Assembly: GCA_000431215.1 (NCBI GenBank)
Contig: HF985598.1
Span: forward strand, 11,536-66,419
Length of the DNA: 54,884 nucleotides
Origin: Prevotella sp. CAG:1031
GTDB lineage: Bacteria; Bacteroidota; Bacteroidia; Bacteroidales; Muribaculaceae
Direction of reading: 5' to 3'
Made by a program: the position numbers and the translations under genes. Positions 14,067 through 23,404 of this stretch are shown piece by piece (positions within the stretch are counted from its first letter, which is position 1; each line of letters starts with the position of its first letter). The notes under the pieces are model-generated. The model saw nothing but the letters and a program-made list of their open reading frames with translations, made no database searches and was not told the origin of the DNA.

Positions 14067-16859
14067 TTAGCTGAGAAGGTATCTGATATCATCGTCGGTA
14101 AGATGTTTCGAGGCCGAGTCGCTTGAGATAATGTCGTCGACAAGAAGTGCTTTCTTTTCCTGGAGCTCGCGCATCTTCTCTTCGATAGTGCCTTTGACAA
14201 GCATCGAGTAGGCCATCACTTTCGACGTCTGGCCGATTCGGTGTAGCCTGTTCTTGGCCTGAGCCTCGGCGGCAGTATTCCACCAGGGTTCGAAGATAAA
14301 GGCCGTGTCGGCAACGACAAGGTTAAGGCCCGTTCCACCGGTTTTTATTGTCATCAGCATGACATTGCAGTCGCGGTTCGACGTAAACTCTCTGACGACC
14401 CGACCCCGGTCGGCCGTAGCGCCTGTCATAGTGACAGAGCGTATTCCGCGGCGCCGTAGCTCTTCTTCGGCGAGCCTGATACCCGCGAGGAAATTGAAGA
14501 AGACCACTACCTTACGCCCGGATGCGACTACGTCGGCGACATTGTCGACAAGCATTTCGAGTTTTTTAGATTTCACCCGGCCACCGGTAACTTTTTCAGG
14601 CACTGAGGCAAGCTGCCGGAGTTCCGTTATGGCCTGAAGCATCACGAAACGGGCCTTGGCGCTGTCGGAGCCATTGGAGGCCATGTCGACGAGCGCGGCG
14701 AGTTCGCGGCGCCGGCGTTCATAGGCGCGGACATGATCTTCCTCCATCTCAACCCACAGTGTCTGCTCGACCATCGGAGGCAGATCCTTGACAACATTTG
14801 CTTTCAGACGCCTCAGAATAAAGGGGAAGACTTTGCGGCGCAGAGCGGCCGAAGCCTCGGCATCGCCCCCGCGCTCTATTGGTGCGGCATAAGTCTCGGC
14901 AAAGTTCTCGGCCGAGCCGAACATGGCCGGATTGAGGAAGCGGAACAGCGAATAAAGCTCCATGAGATTATTCTCGATCGGTGTGCCCGAGATAGCGAAT
15001 CTGTGGTCGGATTTCAGCAGCTGAACAGCCTGCGAAATCTGCGCCCCGACATTTTTGACACTCTGGCTTTCGTCGAGCCACACACTCTCCCACTCAACGT
15101 CTTTGAACTTCTCGATATCGTTACGCACAAGCGCGTAAGTCGTCAGCACAACCTGATGACTGCGTGCCTCGTCGAACTCGCGGGCATTGCCATAATAAAT
15201 GTAATAATCGAGCTGAGGCGCGAACTTCTTAAGCTCGCTCTCCCAGTTGAACACGAGCGACCGGGGCATTACTATCAGCGACGGCAATTTGGCCTCGGGA
15301 TAGACGTCGGCCAGAACAGCAATTGTCTGAATTGTCTTTCCGAGACCCATGTCGTCGGCCAGGCATCCTCCGATTTTGTTCTGCCAGAGATATTTCAGCC
15401 ATTTCACTCCATCGGCCTGATAGGGGCGCAGCGTTCCGTTGAGGCGCGGCGTCTCAAGCTTCTGATCTTTGAGTTTGTTAAAGCCCTCGTAGAGCTGGCG
15501 ATGGCGTTTCCAGACTGCCCCTTCGACCTTTCCGTCGAGAAGTTTCTCAATCTCGGGAAGATCGAAAAACGAGACTTTCACATGGCCTTTGCTGTCGGGC
15601 TTACGCGAGAAAATTCGCTTCAGACGCGCTATATAGTTACTGTCGAGCAAAGCGCGGGTGCCGTCGCCGAGTTCGACATAACGGTTTTTATTGTAACGGC
15701 GCAGAAGGTCGGCCAGCGAAATCTTCTCTTCTCCGACCTCTACGGTGGCATCCCCCTCAAGAAAATCAATTCCGCTGCCAAGCTTCAGGTTCAGTTTTGG
15801 CCTTACCGGAGTTACATTGTATTCGCGCAACTTCTCGGAACCTATAAGCCTGTATTTGTCGAGCAGAGCCGGCAATCTGTCGAACAGGAAGCGGGCGGCA
15901 GCCTCTTCCTGAACGATAAAGAGATTGCCGTCGTTATAGATTTCTGATTTCTGAGCTCTTGAGCGCGAAACTGAGTAGAGGTCTTCAAGCAGACTATGCG
16001 CGGGATTATCGTCGGATACCTTCAGCGGATGAATGTCGATAATTTTACTCTCTGAATCGACCTCAGCCACGTAATGCAACTCGAAATCAGCCGAAAACTT
16101 CGGGTCGAGTCCTTCCACAGAGTTTACGGCACGCATATAAAGAGCTTTGTCGGCATCAACTTTGTCGAATATTATGGTAGGACGAAGCTCGCGCGGTGTC
16201 CTCCGCCGCTTTATCTGCATATCAGCTATCGAGATCTCGATATCGGGATTCATACTGACCAGAATACTGAGATATTCGGCCAGCGACTCCATGTCGAAAT
16301 CTGTCAGCAACGCGTTCATATCGGCGGCCGGACAATCTATGCCCCCGTTTATAGGACGTATTACTCCGTCGCCGCATATAACAAAAGAGTCACCGGCCAT
16401 TGAAGAGACGCCATATTTTCCGGCTATCAACTCCGCCCGGCAGCGCCGTAGGGTGTCGTCACTCACAATCTCGACACCGACATCAACCCCTTCGCGGTCG
16501 AAAACGACCTTGTTGCCCGATCCGTCGACAACATTGCCTGCCATCGACAGCATATAGACCAGTTCGGGATGCTCATCGACAGAAAGCTCCTGAGCCGACG
16601 CTTCCGCATCATCCCAACCGACGCTCCAGCCCGACGGCTTACGGGCGAAAGCGCGCAGAATGTCGGCGGTAACGCCGCTGTATGACGATGCGTCGGGAAC
16701 AGATCTCAACAGCTTGCCGGTCGCGGCATCGACAACCCCGACAGACATTCCGCCATCGTGCTTTTTACGAAGACGGAACAAAACGGCTTTCGGCCGACCT
16801 TTCGGCGAAAAAGAGCTGCGGCCCGCTTTTCGGAGCGAAGAAAGAAAATCAGAGTCCAT
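14067..16859 (-). CDS. Snf2-family DNA-dependent ATPase (bacterial Snf2/Rad54-like)
   Basis: A 930-residue ATPase. An N-terminal third of about 440 residues is poorly conserved, as in bacterial Snf2-associated proteins. The RecA-like core follows: LRPYQADGVKWLKYLW (Q motif region), ADDMGLGKTIQTIAVL (Walker A, near residue 500), VWLDESQSVKN (Walker B as DESQ, near 595) and FAISGTPIENNLMELYSLFR (motif III). The second lobe has LMTIKTGGTGLNLVVADTAF and KNRLHRIGQTSKV (motifs V-VI). It should translocate on duplex DNA or remodel protein-DNA complexes. No nuclease, methylase or phospholipase-D domain is fused. The 607-residue partner follows after 6 bp. The ATG lies 7 bases from a -7 box, suggesting a leaderless message. 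Confidence 0.92.
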   Translation of the reverse strand: MDSDFLSSLRKAGRSSFSPKGRPKAVLFRLRKKHDGGMSVGVVDAATGKLLRSVPDASSYSGVTADILRAFARKPSGWSVGWDDAEASAQELSVDEHPELVYMLSMAGNVVDGSGNKVVFDREGVDVGVEIVSDDTLRRCRAELIAGKYGVSSMAGDSFVICGDGVIRPINGGIDCPAADMNALLTDFDMESLAEYLSILVSMNPDIEISIADMQIKRRRTPRELRPTIIFDKVDADKALYMRAVNSVEGLDPKFSADFELHYVAEVDSESKIIDIHPLKVSDDNPAHSLLEDLYSVSRSRAQKSEIYNDGNLFIVQEEAAARFLFDRLPALLDKYRLIGSEKLREYNVTPVRPKLNLKLGSGIDFLEGDATVEVGEEKISLADLLRRYNKNRYVELGDGTRALLDSNYIARLKRIFSRKPDSKGHVKVSFFDLPEIEKLLDGKVEGAVWKRHRQLYEGFNKLKDQKLETPRLNGTLRPYQADGVKWLKYLWQNKIGGCLADDMGLGKTIQTIAVLADVYPEAKLPSLIVMPRSLVFNWESELKKFAPQLDYYIYYGNAREFDEARSHQVVLTTYALVRNDIEKFKDVEWESVWLDESQSVKNVGAQISQAVQLLKSDHRFAISGTPIENNLMELYSLFRFLNPAMFGSAENFAETYAAPIERGGDAEASAALRRKVFPFILRRLKANVVKDLPPMVEQTLWVEMEEDHVRAYERRRRELAALVDMASNGSDSAKARFVMLQAITELRQLASVPEKVTGGRVKSKKLEMLVDNVADVVASGRKVVVFFNFLAGIRLAEEELRRRGIRSVTMTGATADRGRVVREFTSNRDCNVMLMTIKTGGTGLNLVVADTAFIFEPWWNTAAEAQAKNRLHRIGQTSKVMAYSMLVKGTIEEKMRELQEKKALLVDDIISSDSASKHLTDDDIRYLLS

Positions 16860-16865
16860 AATCTA

Positions 16866-16897
16866 CAAAGATACAAAAAAGGCGGAATCGCCCGACA
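16866..16897 (-). promoter_or_regulatory. Promoter of the Snf2 pair (-7 TATCTTTG, -33 TTG)
   Basis: On the minus strand the -7 box is at 16866-16873 and a TTG at 16895-16897, about 21 bases apart. The ATG at 16859 falls at the expected start of transcription, so the mRNA would have no leader. Confidence 0.55.
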
Positions 16898-16947
16898 ATA
16901 TAACACTCAAAAAAACTGAATTCGGTCTTCCATCCAATAAAAACAAA

Positions 16948-16974
16948 CGAGCCCCGACCGACGGCCGGGGCTCG
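16948..16974 (-). terminator. Hairpin terminator after the OmpA gene
   Basis: A 9-bp GC-rich stem (CGAGCCCCG/CGGGGCTCG). On the minus strand it is followed by TTTGTTTTTATT. It lies 22 bases after the OmpA-family stop codon. Confidence 0.8.
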
Positions 16975-16995
16975 CTATTTCAGTTCTGGAATCTA

Positions 16996-18189
16996 TTATT
17001 CGGCGAAGAGCACGATACGGTTCCAGTTGTTGACATCGAAGGGCTGTACGTCGCTACCATACTGCTCGGTGGTGAGGCGGCTGGCGTCGATACCGTAGTC
17101 GTTGACGAGAATGTCTTTGACGGTCTGGGCGCGACGCTCAGAAAGCTTCATGTTGTAAGCGGCAGTTCCGGTGTCACGGTCAGCATAACCGCGGATGTAA
17201 ACCTTTGCATTGGGGTTAGACTTCATCCACTGTGCAACGTTGTAGACGTTGACCATCTCCTGATCGCTTACGCGGGCAGAATTGATCTTGAAGCGCACGC
17301 AGCTGAGCATGGGAGCCGGAGCCTTCTCTTCAACAGCGGGAACTTCGGGGCACGGAAGCTGAGCCTCGCAAGCGGCCAGAGCGGCAGCGGTAGTTGCCAG
17401 AGCACCGCGGAGGTCGTTGACCTGATTGTTGAGGGCGTTGATGTAGCCGATGTATTCACAGGGGTTGTAGCTGGTGAATTCGCGGCCACCGATGTTGAAG
17501 TTGAAACCGCCGACAGCAACAGCGTTGATATCGAGAGGACGGTTAACTACGTTGCGGTTCCATTCGTCGCTGTAGAATACATAGCGGCCTTCGGCGAAGA
17601 AGTCGACATACTTGCAGAGACGGAAGCGGAGCTGGATACCGGCGGTGACGGGGAGAGTCCACATATTGGTCTTCTCGTTGCCGTGACGGTCGAAGCAGTT
17701 GGTGTAGCCGCTGTAGTCCCAGCTGAAGTTACCGCCGAAACCTACGAAGGGAATGATCGAGAATACGCGGGTCTTGCTGTAGCCGCTGATGCTGTTGAGC
17801 ATATCCCACATGATTTCGGCATTGAGGCTGACGTTCTGAGCCTTGCCCCATCCTTCGCTATCCCAGTGGATGGCGCCGTAGGTGGCGTTCATGCGGAAGC
17901 CGAAATAGGGACTCCACCAGTGGCCGAAACCGAGGTTATAGATCGCAGTGATCTGGTGAGACCAGTCGCCTTTGAAGCGGGTGTCTTCAACGAAGGGAAG
18001 CTGTGCGCCGGCACCGACTTCGATGAACCAGTTTTTACGCCAGGAGTGGTTGTAATTGTCTTTGCACTCGACGTTGGTAACGTCAATATTGACGCTTTCG
18101 TCGACAACGACTGTCTCCTGAGCCTGAGCGTCGTTTGCTGCCAGCAGCATACCGCCGCAGGCTGCAAGAAGAAGTAGATTCTTTTTCAT
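16996..18189 (-). CDS. OmpA-family outer membrane protein
   Basis: A 397-residue porin-like protein with signal peptide (MKKNLLLLAACGGMLLAAND, cut near AQAQET). Residues about 45-255 are an eight-stranded beta-barrel type region with alternating aromatic strands (WFIEVGAGAQLPFVED, YVDFFAEGRYVFYSD, VAVGGFNFNIGG). A short helical linker (LRGALATTAAALAACEAQL) follows. Residues about 285-395 are the OmpA peptidoglycan-binding domain, with SARVSDQEMVNVYNVAQWMK, YIRGYADRDTGTAAYNMKLS and ERRAQTVKDILV. It should tie the outer membrane to the cell wall. A long 5' leader of about 115-120 bases, between the promoter and ATG, is typical of highly expressed OmpA messages and could host regulation. Confidence 0.93.
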   Translation of the reverse strand: MKKNLLLLAACGGMLLAANDAQAQETVVVDESVNIDVTNVECKDNYNHSWRKNWFIEVGAGAQLPFVEDTRFKGDWSHQITAIYNLGFGHWWSPYFGFRMNATYGAIHWDSEGWGKAQNVSLNAEIMWDMLNSISGYSKTRVFSIIPFVGFGGNFSWDYSGYTNCFDRHGNEKTNMWTLPVTAGIQLRFRLCKYVDFFAEGRYVFYSDEWNRNVVNRPLDINAVAVGGFNFNIGGREFTSYNPCEYIGYINALNNQVNDLRGALATTAAALAACEAQLPCPEVPAVEEKAPAPMLSCVRFKINSARVSDQEMVNVYNVAQWMKSNPNAKVYIRGYADRDTGTAAYNMKLSERRAQTVKDILVNDYGIDASRLTTEQYGSDVQPFDVNNWNRIVLFAE

Positions 18190-18314
18190 TCTCGCGTTTT
18201 TATATTTCTGATAAATAGTTTACTAACCTCCTTTTATGAGTTTCGGTGTGTTAGACGTAACCTGTTTTTATGTTTTTATAACATTAATGCAGTTCGAATA
18301 GTTCAAACTCGGTG

Positions 18315-18346
18315 CAAAAATAGCGTAATTATCTATCTTTAACAAA
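18315..18346 (-). promoter_or_regulatory. Promoter of the OmpA gene (-33 TTTG, -7 TATTTTTG)
   Basis: On the minus strand, TTTG at 18343-18346 and TATTTTTG at 18315-18322 are 20 bases apart. This predicts a start near 18308 and a leader of about 118 bases, which carries no open frame of note. Confidence 0.75.
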
Positions 18347-18398
18347 TTTTTTGCAAACTATTTTACATATTCAGACAGATAAAGCGGCGCACGACAGT

Positions 18399-19280
18399 TT
18401 ATTTCACAGCAATCTTTACTGTGTGGGTTGCGCCAGACAGAATGTATATTCCAGGAGCGAGCATAGAGCGGTCAAACTCTTCGTGTCCGGCAATGAAGTC
18501 TGCGACCTCGACGCCTGAAATACTGACAACGGATATGCGCTCGCCGTCGGCGAACCGGTCAGCCTCGACGGCGTTGATTCCGGCATCAGGAGAAGAGGTG
18601 ACCTTCACAGCGTCAAGAGCCATGGCATTGCCCATATATCCGGCAAACCGAAATCCCAGTCTCACCTTCTTACCCGAGTAGGCTCCAAGATCCACCTCAT
18701 TGTCGCGGAAATCGCGGCTATAATATTTGCTCATAAGCTCGTCGAGCGTATATCCCTGCCAGAGGTCAAACACGTCATAGACCTCGTCCCAGTCGTCGGC
18801 ACCGTCGGCTCTGACCATAACCTTGAGCGTTGTTGCCGGCACCCGTTCACTGAAATCGAGAGGATCGGAGGTAAAATCGAGATATTCGTTAGAACAATTG
18901 TAGAGAAACATCGGCACGTAGCTGAGTCCGAATGTCAGCTGCGGATCCGACCCGAGTTCTATCGACGGCGTGATAAGCCATTCATCCTGACTGAGCTCGA
19001 CGCGCTTGCCATCGCCATCGGTATAGCTTGCCTGATAAATCAGAGCAACCTTGTCGCCGTCGATCGGTTTCGGAAAATCGTCGGGTGCAGGAGCAACACG
19101 CCAGCTGAACACACCGTCTTTAAGCGTGGCCATCTCGGGGGTGGAATTGATGACTTCCCAGCCGACAGGAAAAGCATCGGCCGAGCTGAAATTCTCATAA
19201 AGCACTATTGCGGATTCCTGCGCACTGATATTGGCCACGACTGCCGACATTGCGGCAACAAGAAGTAAATGTTTCTTCAT
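18399..19280 (-). CDS. Exported adhesin-like protein, choice-of-anchor/cleaved-adhesin type
   Basis: A 293-residue protein with signal peptide (MKKHLLLVAAMSAVVANISA). Residues about 25-230 resemble the jelly-roll cleaved-adhesin or choice-of-anchor J fold: LYENFSSADAFPVGWEVINS, WLITPSIELGSDPQLTFGLS, LGAYSGKKVRLGFRFAGYMG. The final 65 residues (RISVVSISGVEVADFIAG, then LAPGIYILSGATHTVKIAVK) look like a type IX secretion C-terminal sorting domain, though that call is by shape. The protein would be displayed or released at the surface. Binding target unknown. Confidence 0.75.
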   Translation of the reverse strand: MKKHLLLVAAMSAVVANISAQESAIVLYENFSSADAFPVGWEVINSTPEMATLKDGVFSWRVAPAPDDFPKPIDGDKVALIYQASYTDGDGKRVELSQDEWLITPSIELGSDPQLTFGLSYVPMFLYNCSNEYLDFTSDPLDFSERVPATTLKVMVRADGADDWDEVYDVFDLWQGYTLDELMSKYYSRDFRDNEVDLGAYSGKKVRLGFRFAGYMGNAMALDAVKVTSSPDAGINAVEADRFADGERISVVSISGVEVADFIAGHEEFDRSMLAPGIYILSGATHTVKIAVK

Positions 19281-19311
19281 AAATCAAGATTTAGTTCCGC
19301 ACAAATATACT

Positions 19312-19319
19312 ACAATTTG
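19312..19319 (-). promoter_or_regulatory. Bacteroidetes -7 box (TATATTTG) for the adhesin-like gene
   Basis: Minus-strand box 32 bases before the ATG at 19280. It gives a short leader of about 25 bases. Confidence 0.5.
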
Positions 19320-19357
19320 CGAACGCACAGCAAATTATGAAGAAATTTTAAGTCGGG

Positions 19358-21256
19358 TCAGCGTTTGCGGCGGCTGTTTTTCGGAGGGCGCCGGTCGGCC
19401 GGCTGCCTGCTCGCGGCGCTACCGCGCGGGACTCCCCCGGGGAACAGCTTTCTGGCCAGGTCGGGACGGTGGAGCCGGTGCAGCGAGTCGGCAAGATCGG
19501 CCCGACAGGCAGGATCATACCAAAAGAAATATTTGCGCTGAGCCTGCTTCTCGGCGTCCGTACGCGCCGTAAACACCGGTTCAAGCGTGTAGGGATGATA
19601 TCCGGTATAGTAAATCTCTGTCGACAGCGTCATCGGCGTTGGAGTAAAATCCTGAACCTGTTCGAGCTTAAGCCCCATATCTTTGGTCATAACGGCGAGT
19701 TCGGCCATGTCGGCCTCGTGGCAACCGGGATGCGACGATATGAAATACGGGATTATCTGCTGGCGCAATCCGGCTTGCTCGTTGACATCATCGAAGATCT
19801 CCTTAAAACGCCTGAAGAGTTCGAAACGGGGCTTACGCATGATGTTGACGACAGAGTCGGAAGTATGTTCCGGCGCTACTTTCAGGCGTCCCGAGACGTG
19901 ACGCTCTATGAGTTCGCGGTTATAACGCCGGTTGTTCGCGTCGGTTCGGGCATCGCCGGTCGGAGCCATGGAAAGATCATAGCGGACTCCGCTGCCGATA
20001 AACGACTTCTTTATGCCCGGAAGGGCATCGACGGCGTGATATAGGTCGAGCAACGGCCCGTGGTCGCTGTTAAGATTCGGACACGGTTTGGGATGGAGAC
20101 AACTCGGGCGCATACATTTGGCGCACACCGACAGGTCTTTGCCGTGCATCCCGTACATATTTGCCGACGGCCCTCCGAGGTCGCTGAGATAGCCCTTGAA
20201 ACCGGGCATGGCGGCAACCTGTTTCACCTCGCACAAGATGCTCTGCCGGGAGCGCGATGCGATATGCTTTCCCTGATGGGCCGAGATAGTGCAGAACGCA
20301 CAGCCGCCGAAACATCCGCGATGGATGTTGACCGAGAATTTTATCATCTCGTAAGCCGGTATAGTCTTTCCGCGATAGCGCGGATGGGGCTGACGTGTGT
20401 AGGGCAAATCGAACGACGCATCGATCTCGGCGGTTGTCATCGCCGGATGCATCGGGTTGACACATACGGCCATATCGTCGTAGGCCTGCCAGAGCGCCAC
20501 ACCGCCGTCGAGGCGGTTGCTCTGCTGCTCGATATGCCTGAAATTGGCTGCCTGCGCTTTTTTATCGCGCAGACAGCGGCGCCAGCTGTTTAGAACGATG
20601 GCATCGGGGGCGTCAGCAGCGGGCACTTCATCGAGGCGCCGACGGACAACCGTCTGCCTCACATCGGCCATCGCAGCCACCGGCTCACCGGCTTCAAGAC
20701 GGCGGGCGATCTCGACGACAGGCTGCTCGCCCATTCCGTAGACAATCATATCGGCCGGAGAATCGAGCAGAATCGACGGGCGCAGACGATCCTGCCAGTA
20801 GTCGTAGTGGCTCAGCCGCCTCATCGACGGCTCGATACCGCCGAGAATCACCGGAACGTCGGGATAGAGCTCTTTCAGGATTTTCGAATAGACGACCGAC
20901 GGATAGTCGGGACGCATACCGTGGCGTCCGCCGGGCGTATATGCATCGTCGTGGCGCAGACGTCGTGCGGCCGTGTAGTGGTTGACCATCGAGTCCATCG
21001 CGCCGGGCGACACTCCGAAAAAGAGGCGCGGGCGTCCGAGTTTACGGAAATCGCGCAGATCATCGCGCCAGTTCGGCTGCGGCACAATGGCAACCTTCAG
21101 GCCGGCTGTCTGAAGAGTCCGGCCGATAACGGCAGCCCCGAAGGCCGGATGATCGACATAGGCGTCGCCGCTGAAAATGATAACATCGAGGGTATCCCAT
21201 CCCAGCGCTTCGACCTCTTTGACCGAGGTCGGCAGAAAATCTGTCGTATTTGTCAT
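19358..21256 (-). CDS. ygiQ: YgiQ-family radical SAM protein
   Basis: A 632-residue radical SAM enzyme of the UPF0313/YgiQ family. The N-terminal B12-like region (DVIIFSGDAYVDHPAFGAAV, PRLFFGVSPGAMDSMVNHYT) is followed by the cluster motif FGGCAFCTISAHQGKHIASR (CxxxCxxC) and SPADMIVYGMGEQPVVEIAR. An extra Cys set (CAKCMRPSCLHPKPCPN) is typical of the family, as is the QVQDFTPTPMTLSTEIYYTG stretch near the end. The reaction is unknown. The C-terminal 30 residues are very basic and proline-rich (RRPPKNSRRKR). The ATG overlaps the uvrB stop by one base (TGATG). Confidence 0.93.
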   Translation of the reverse strand: MTNTTDFLPTSVKEVEALGWDTLDVIIFSGDAYVDHPAFGAAVIGRTLQTAGLKVAIVPQPNWRDDLRDFRKLGRPRLFFGVSPGAMDSMVNHYTAARRLRHDDAYTPGGRHGMRPDYPSVVYSKILKELYPDVPVILGGIEPSMRRLSHYDYWQDRLRPSILLDSPADMIVYGMGEQPVVEIARRLEAGEPVAAMADVRQTVVRRRLDEVPAADAPDAIVLNSWRRCLRDKKAQAANFRHIEQQSNRLDGGVALWQAYDDMAVCVNPMHPAMTTAEIDASFDLPYTRQPHPRYRGKTIPAYEMIKFSVNIHRGCFGGCAFCTISAHQGKHIASRSRQSILCEVKQVAAMPGFKGYLSDLGGPSANMYGMHGKDLSVCAKCMRPSCLHPKPCPNLNSDHGPLLDLYHAVDALPGIKKSFIGSGVRYDLSMAPTGDARTDANNRRYNRELIERHVSGRLKVAPEHTSDSVVNIMRKPRFELFRRFKEIFDDVNEQAGLRQQIIPYFISSHPGCHEADMAELAVMTKDMGLKLEQVQDFTPTPMTLSTEIYYTGYHPYTLEPVFTARTDAEKQAQRKYFFWYDPACRADLADSLHRLHRPDLARKLFPGGVPRGSAASRQPADRRPPKNSRRKR

Positions 21257-23340
21257 CAGCCTTTCTGTTTTTCTTTATTGGCCAGCATAATCTCGAGTTC
21301 CTCGATTTCGTCGCGTAGGCGTGCCGCCTCTATAAATTCCATCCGTTTGGCAGCCTGCACCATCTGATCGCGCGAACGTTCGATCGTGCGGCGGATTTCG
21401 TCGGCATTCATATAGCCGACGACAGGGTCGGCCGCCACTGAAGTGCCGACGCCATATTCTGTGGCGTAGGGAACCGACTCGGGTTTCGCCTTACGGCGCG
21501 TGGCCTGCCCGGCATCCCGGCTGTCGCGCCTTTTGTCGGAAGCCTCGTCAAGTCCGACAAGGGCGTTGCGAGCTTTAACGATAGCTGTCGGCGTAATGCC
21601 GTTCTTTTCGTTGTAGGCGAGCTGTATTGCGCGGCGTCGCTCCGTTTCGTCGATGGTCTGGCGCATAGAATCAGTGACATTGTCGGCATACATTATCACC
21701 ATGCCGTTCAGATTGCGCGCTGCGCGCCCAACGGTCTGAGTCAGTGAGCGGTGGCTGCGCAGGAAGCCCTCCTTGTCGGCGTCGAGAATCGCCACAAGCG
21801 ACACCTCCGGGAGGTCGAGACCCTCGCGCAGCAGGTTCACGCCGACAAGCACGTCGTATTTGCCGGCACGCAGATCGTCAAGAATGGCGATGCGGTCGAG
21901 CGCCTTGACATCGCTGTGGATATAAGCGGCCGAAATATTCAGTTTGGCCAGATAAGCGTTGAGCTCTTCGGCCATCCGCTTTGTCAGGGTTGTCACGAGC
22001 ACACGCTCGTCAGCCTCGATTCGTTTGTGGATTTCCTCGAGAAGGTCGTCGATCTGATTGAACGCCGGGCGCACTTCGATAACGGGGTCAAGAAGTCCGG
22101 TCGGACGTATTATCTGTTCCACGATGACGCCTTCGCTCTGTTCAAGCTCGTAGTCGGCGGGAGTTGCCGACACATACAGCTTCTGACCTGTAAGATTCTC
22201 CCATTCCTCGAATTTCAGCGGACGGTTGTCGAGAGCGGCCGGAAGCCGGAAGCCGTATTCGACGAGATTGACCTTTCGCGAGAGGTCGCCGCCATACATT
22301 CCGCGGATCTGCGGAACAGTGACGTGACTCTCGTCGATAATCGTCAGGAAGTCGTCGGGGAAATAGTCGAGCAGGCAGAACGGGCGCATACCGGGGCGGC
22401 GTCCGTCGAAATAGCGGCTGTAGTTCTCGATACCCGAGCAGTGGCCGACTTCGCGAATCATCTCGATGTCGTAGGTGACGCGCTCGGTCAGTCGCTTGGC
22501 CTCAAGCTCTTTGCCTTCCTCTCGGAAAAAGCGGGCCTGATCGCCGAGGTCGAGTTCGATCTGGCCTAAAGCCTGAGCGGCACGCGTTGCCGACGTGACA
22601 AACAGATTGGCCGGATAGATCTTGAATTCGTCGAAAGAACCGAGAGTCACACCGTCTTCGGGCGTCACGGTCGTTATCGACTCTATTTCGTCGCCCCAGA
22701 AGACGACCCGCAGCGTTATTTCCTCATAGGCCAGACGAATGTCGACCGTATCGCCCTTGACCCGGAATGTTCCGCGCGACGGCGCGAGTTCGTTGCGGCT
22801 GTATAGAGCATCGACAAGCTGACGCAGGAAATGGTTGCGCACGATTTTCTGTCCCGTCCGGATTGTCAGCACATTGGCATTAAAATCCTCGGGATTGCCC
22901 ATGCCGTAGATACACGACACCGACGACACGACAATGACATCGCGACGTCCCGACAGCAGCGCAGACGTCGTCGCGAGGCGAAGTTTGTCGATCTCATCGT
23001 TGATCATCAGATCTTTCTCGATATACTTGTCGACAGTGGGTATATAAGCCTCGGGCTGATAATAGTCGTAATACGACACAAAATACTGCACCGAATTCTC
23101 GGGAAAAAAATTCTTGAACTCGCTGTAAAGCTGTGCGGCGAGTGTCTTGTTATGGCTCAGGATGAGCGTCGGACGGTTGACACGCTCGATAACATTGGCC
23201 ATAGTGAAAGTTTTGCCTGAGCCGGTGACGCCAAGGAGGGTCTGAGCCGGAACGCCGCTGTTGACGCCTGCCACAAGCTTGTCGATAGCCTGCGGCTGGT
23301 CGCCTGTAGGATTATATGAGGAGTGGAGCTTGAAATTCAT
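21256..23340 (-). CDS. uvrB: Excinuclease ABC subunit B
   Basis: A 694-residue helicase-like repair subunit that verifies damage with UvrA and recruits UvrC. Motifs: TLLGVTGSGKTFTMANVIER (Walker A), the beta-hairpin region FVSYYDYYQPEAYIPTVDKY that clamps DNA, FLTIIDESHVTVPQIRGMYG (DESH Walker B), VLVGVNLLREGLDLPEVSL and QTVGRAARNLNGMVIMYAD. The C-terminal UVR motif (FIEAARLRDEIEELE) binds UvrC. The start at 23340 (MNFKLHSSYNPTGDQPQAI) is preferred to a TTG nine bases earlier, because that TTG lies in the -7 box. The predicted message is leaderless. ygiQ follows with translational coupling. Confidence 0.97.
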   Translation of the reverse strand: MNFKLHSSYNPTGDQPQAIDKLVAGVNSGVPAQTLLGVTGSGKTFTMANVIERVNRPTLILSHNKTLAAQLYSEFKNFFPENSVQYFVSYYDYYQPEAYIPTVDKYIEKDLMINDEIDKLRLATTSALLSGRRDVIVVSSVSCIYGMGNPEDFNANVLTIRTGQKIVRNHFLRQLVDALYSRNELAPSRGTFRVKGDTVDIRLAYEEITLRVVFWGDEIESITTVTPEDGVTLGSFDEFKIYPANLFVTSATRAAQALGQIELDLGDQARFFREEGKELEAKRLTERVTYDIEMIREVGHCSGIENYSRYFDGRRPGMRPFCLLDYFPDDFLTIIDESHVTVPQIRGMYGGDLSRKVNLVEYGFRLPAALDNRPLKFEEWENLTGQKLYVSATPADYELEQSEGVIVEQIIRPTGLLDPVIEVRPAFNQIDDLLEEIHKRIEADERVLVTTLTKRMAEELNAYLAKLNISAAYIHSDVKALDRIAILDDLRAGKYDVLVGVNLLREGLDLPEVSLVAILDADKEGFLRSHRSLTQTVGRAARNLNGMVIMYADNVTDSMRQTIDETERRRAIQLAYNEKNGITPTAIVKARNALVGLDEASDKRRDSRDAGQATRRKAKPESVPYATEYGVGTSVAADPVVGYMNADEIRRTIERSRDQMVQAAKRMEFIEAARLRDEIEELEIMLANKEKQKG

Positions 23341-23346
23341 AACTTG

Positions 23347-23377
23347 CAAAGTTACTAAAAATACCCGACATATACAA
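23347..23377 (-). promoter_or_regulatory. Promoter of uvrB (-7 TAACTTTG, -33 TTG)
   Basis: Minus-strand -7 box at 23347-23354 and TTG at 23375-23377. The uvrB ATG first base lies 7 bases beyond the box, exactly as for the Snf2 gene, which suggests a leaderless transcript. Confidence 0.6.
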
Positions 23378-23404
23378 CCAACCGTTTCATGCCCGCGCCG
23401 CGAT

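Noticed and set aside
14733..15947. Long plus-strand open frame (about 400 codons) inside the Snf2 gene
   Set aside because: It mirrors the Snf2 coding strand, has no promoter or domain, and such antisense frames are common in this GC-rich region.
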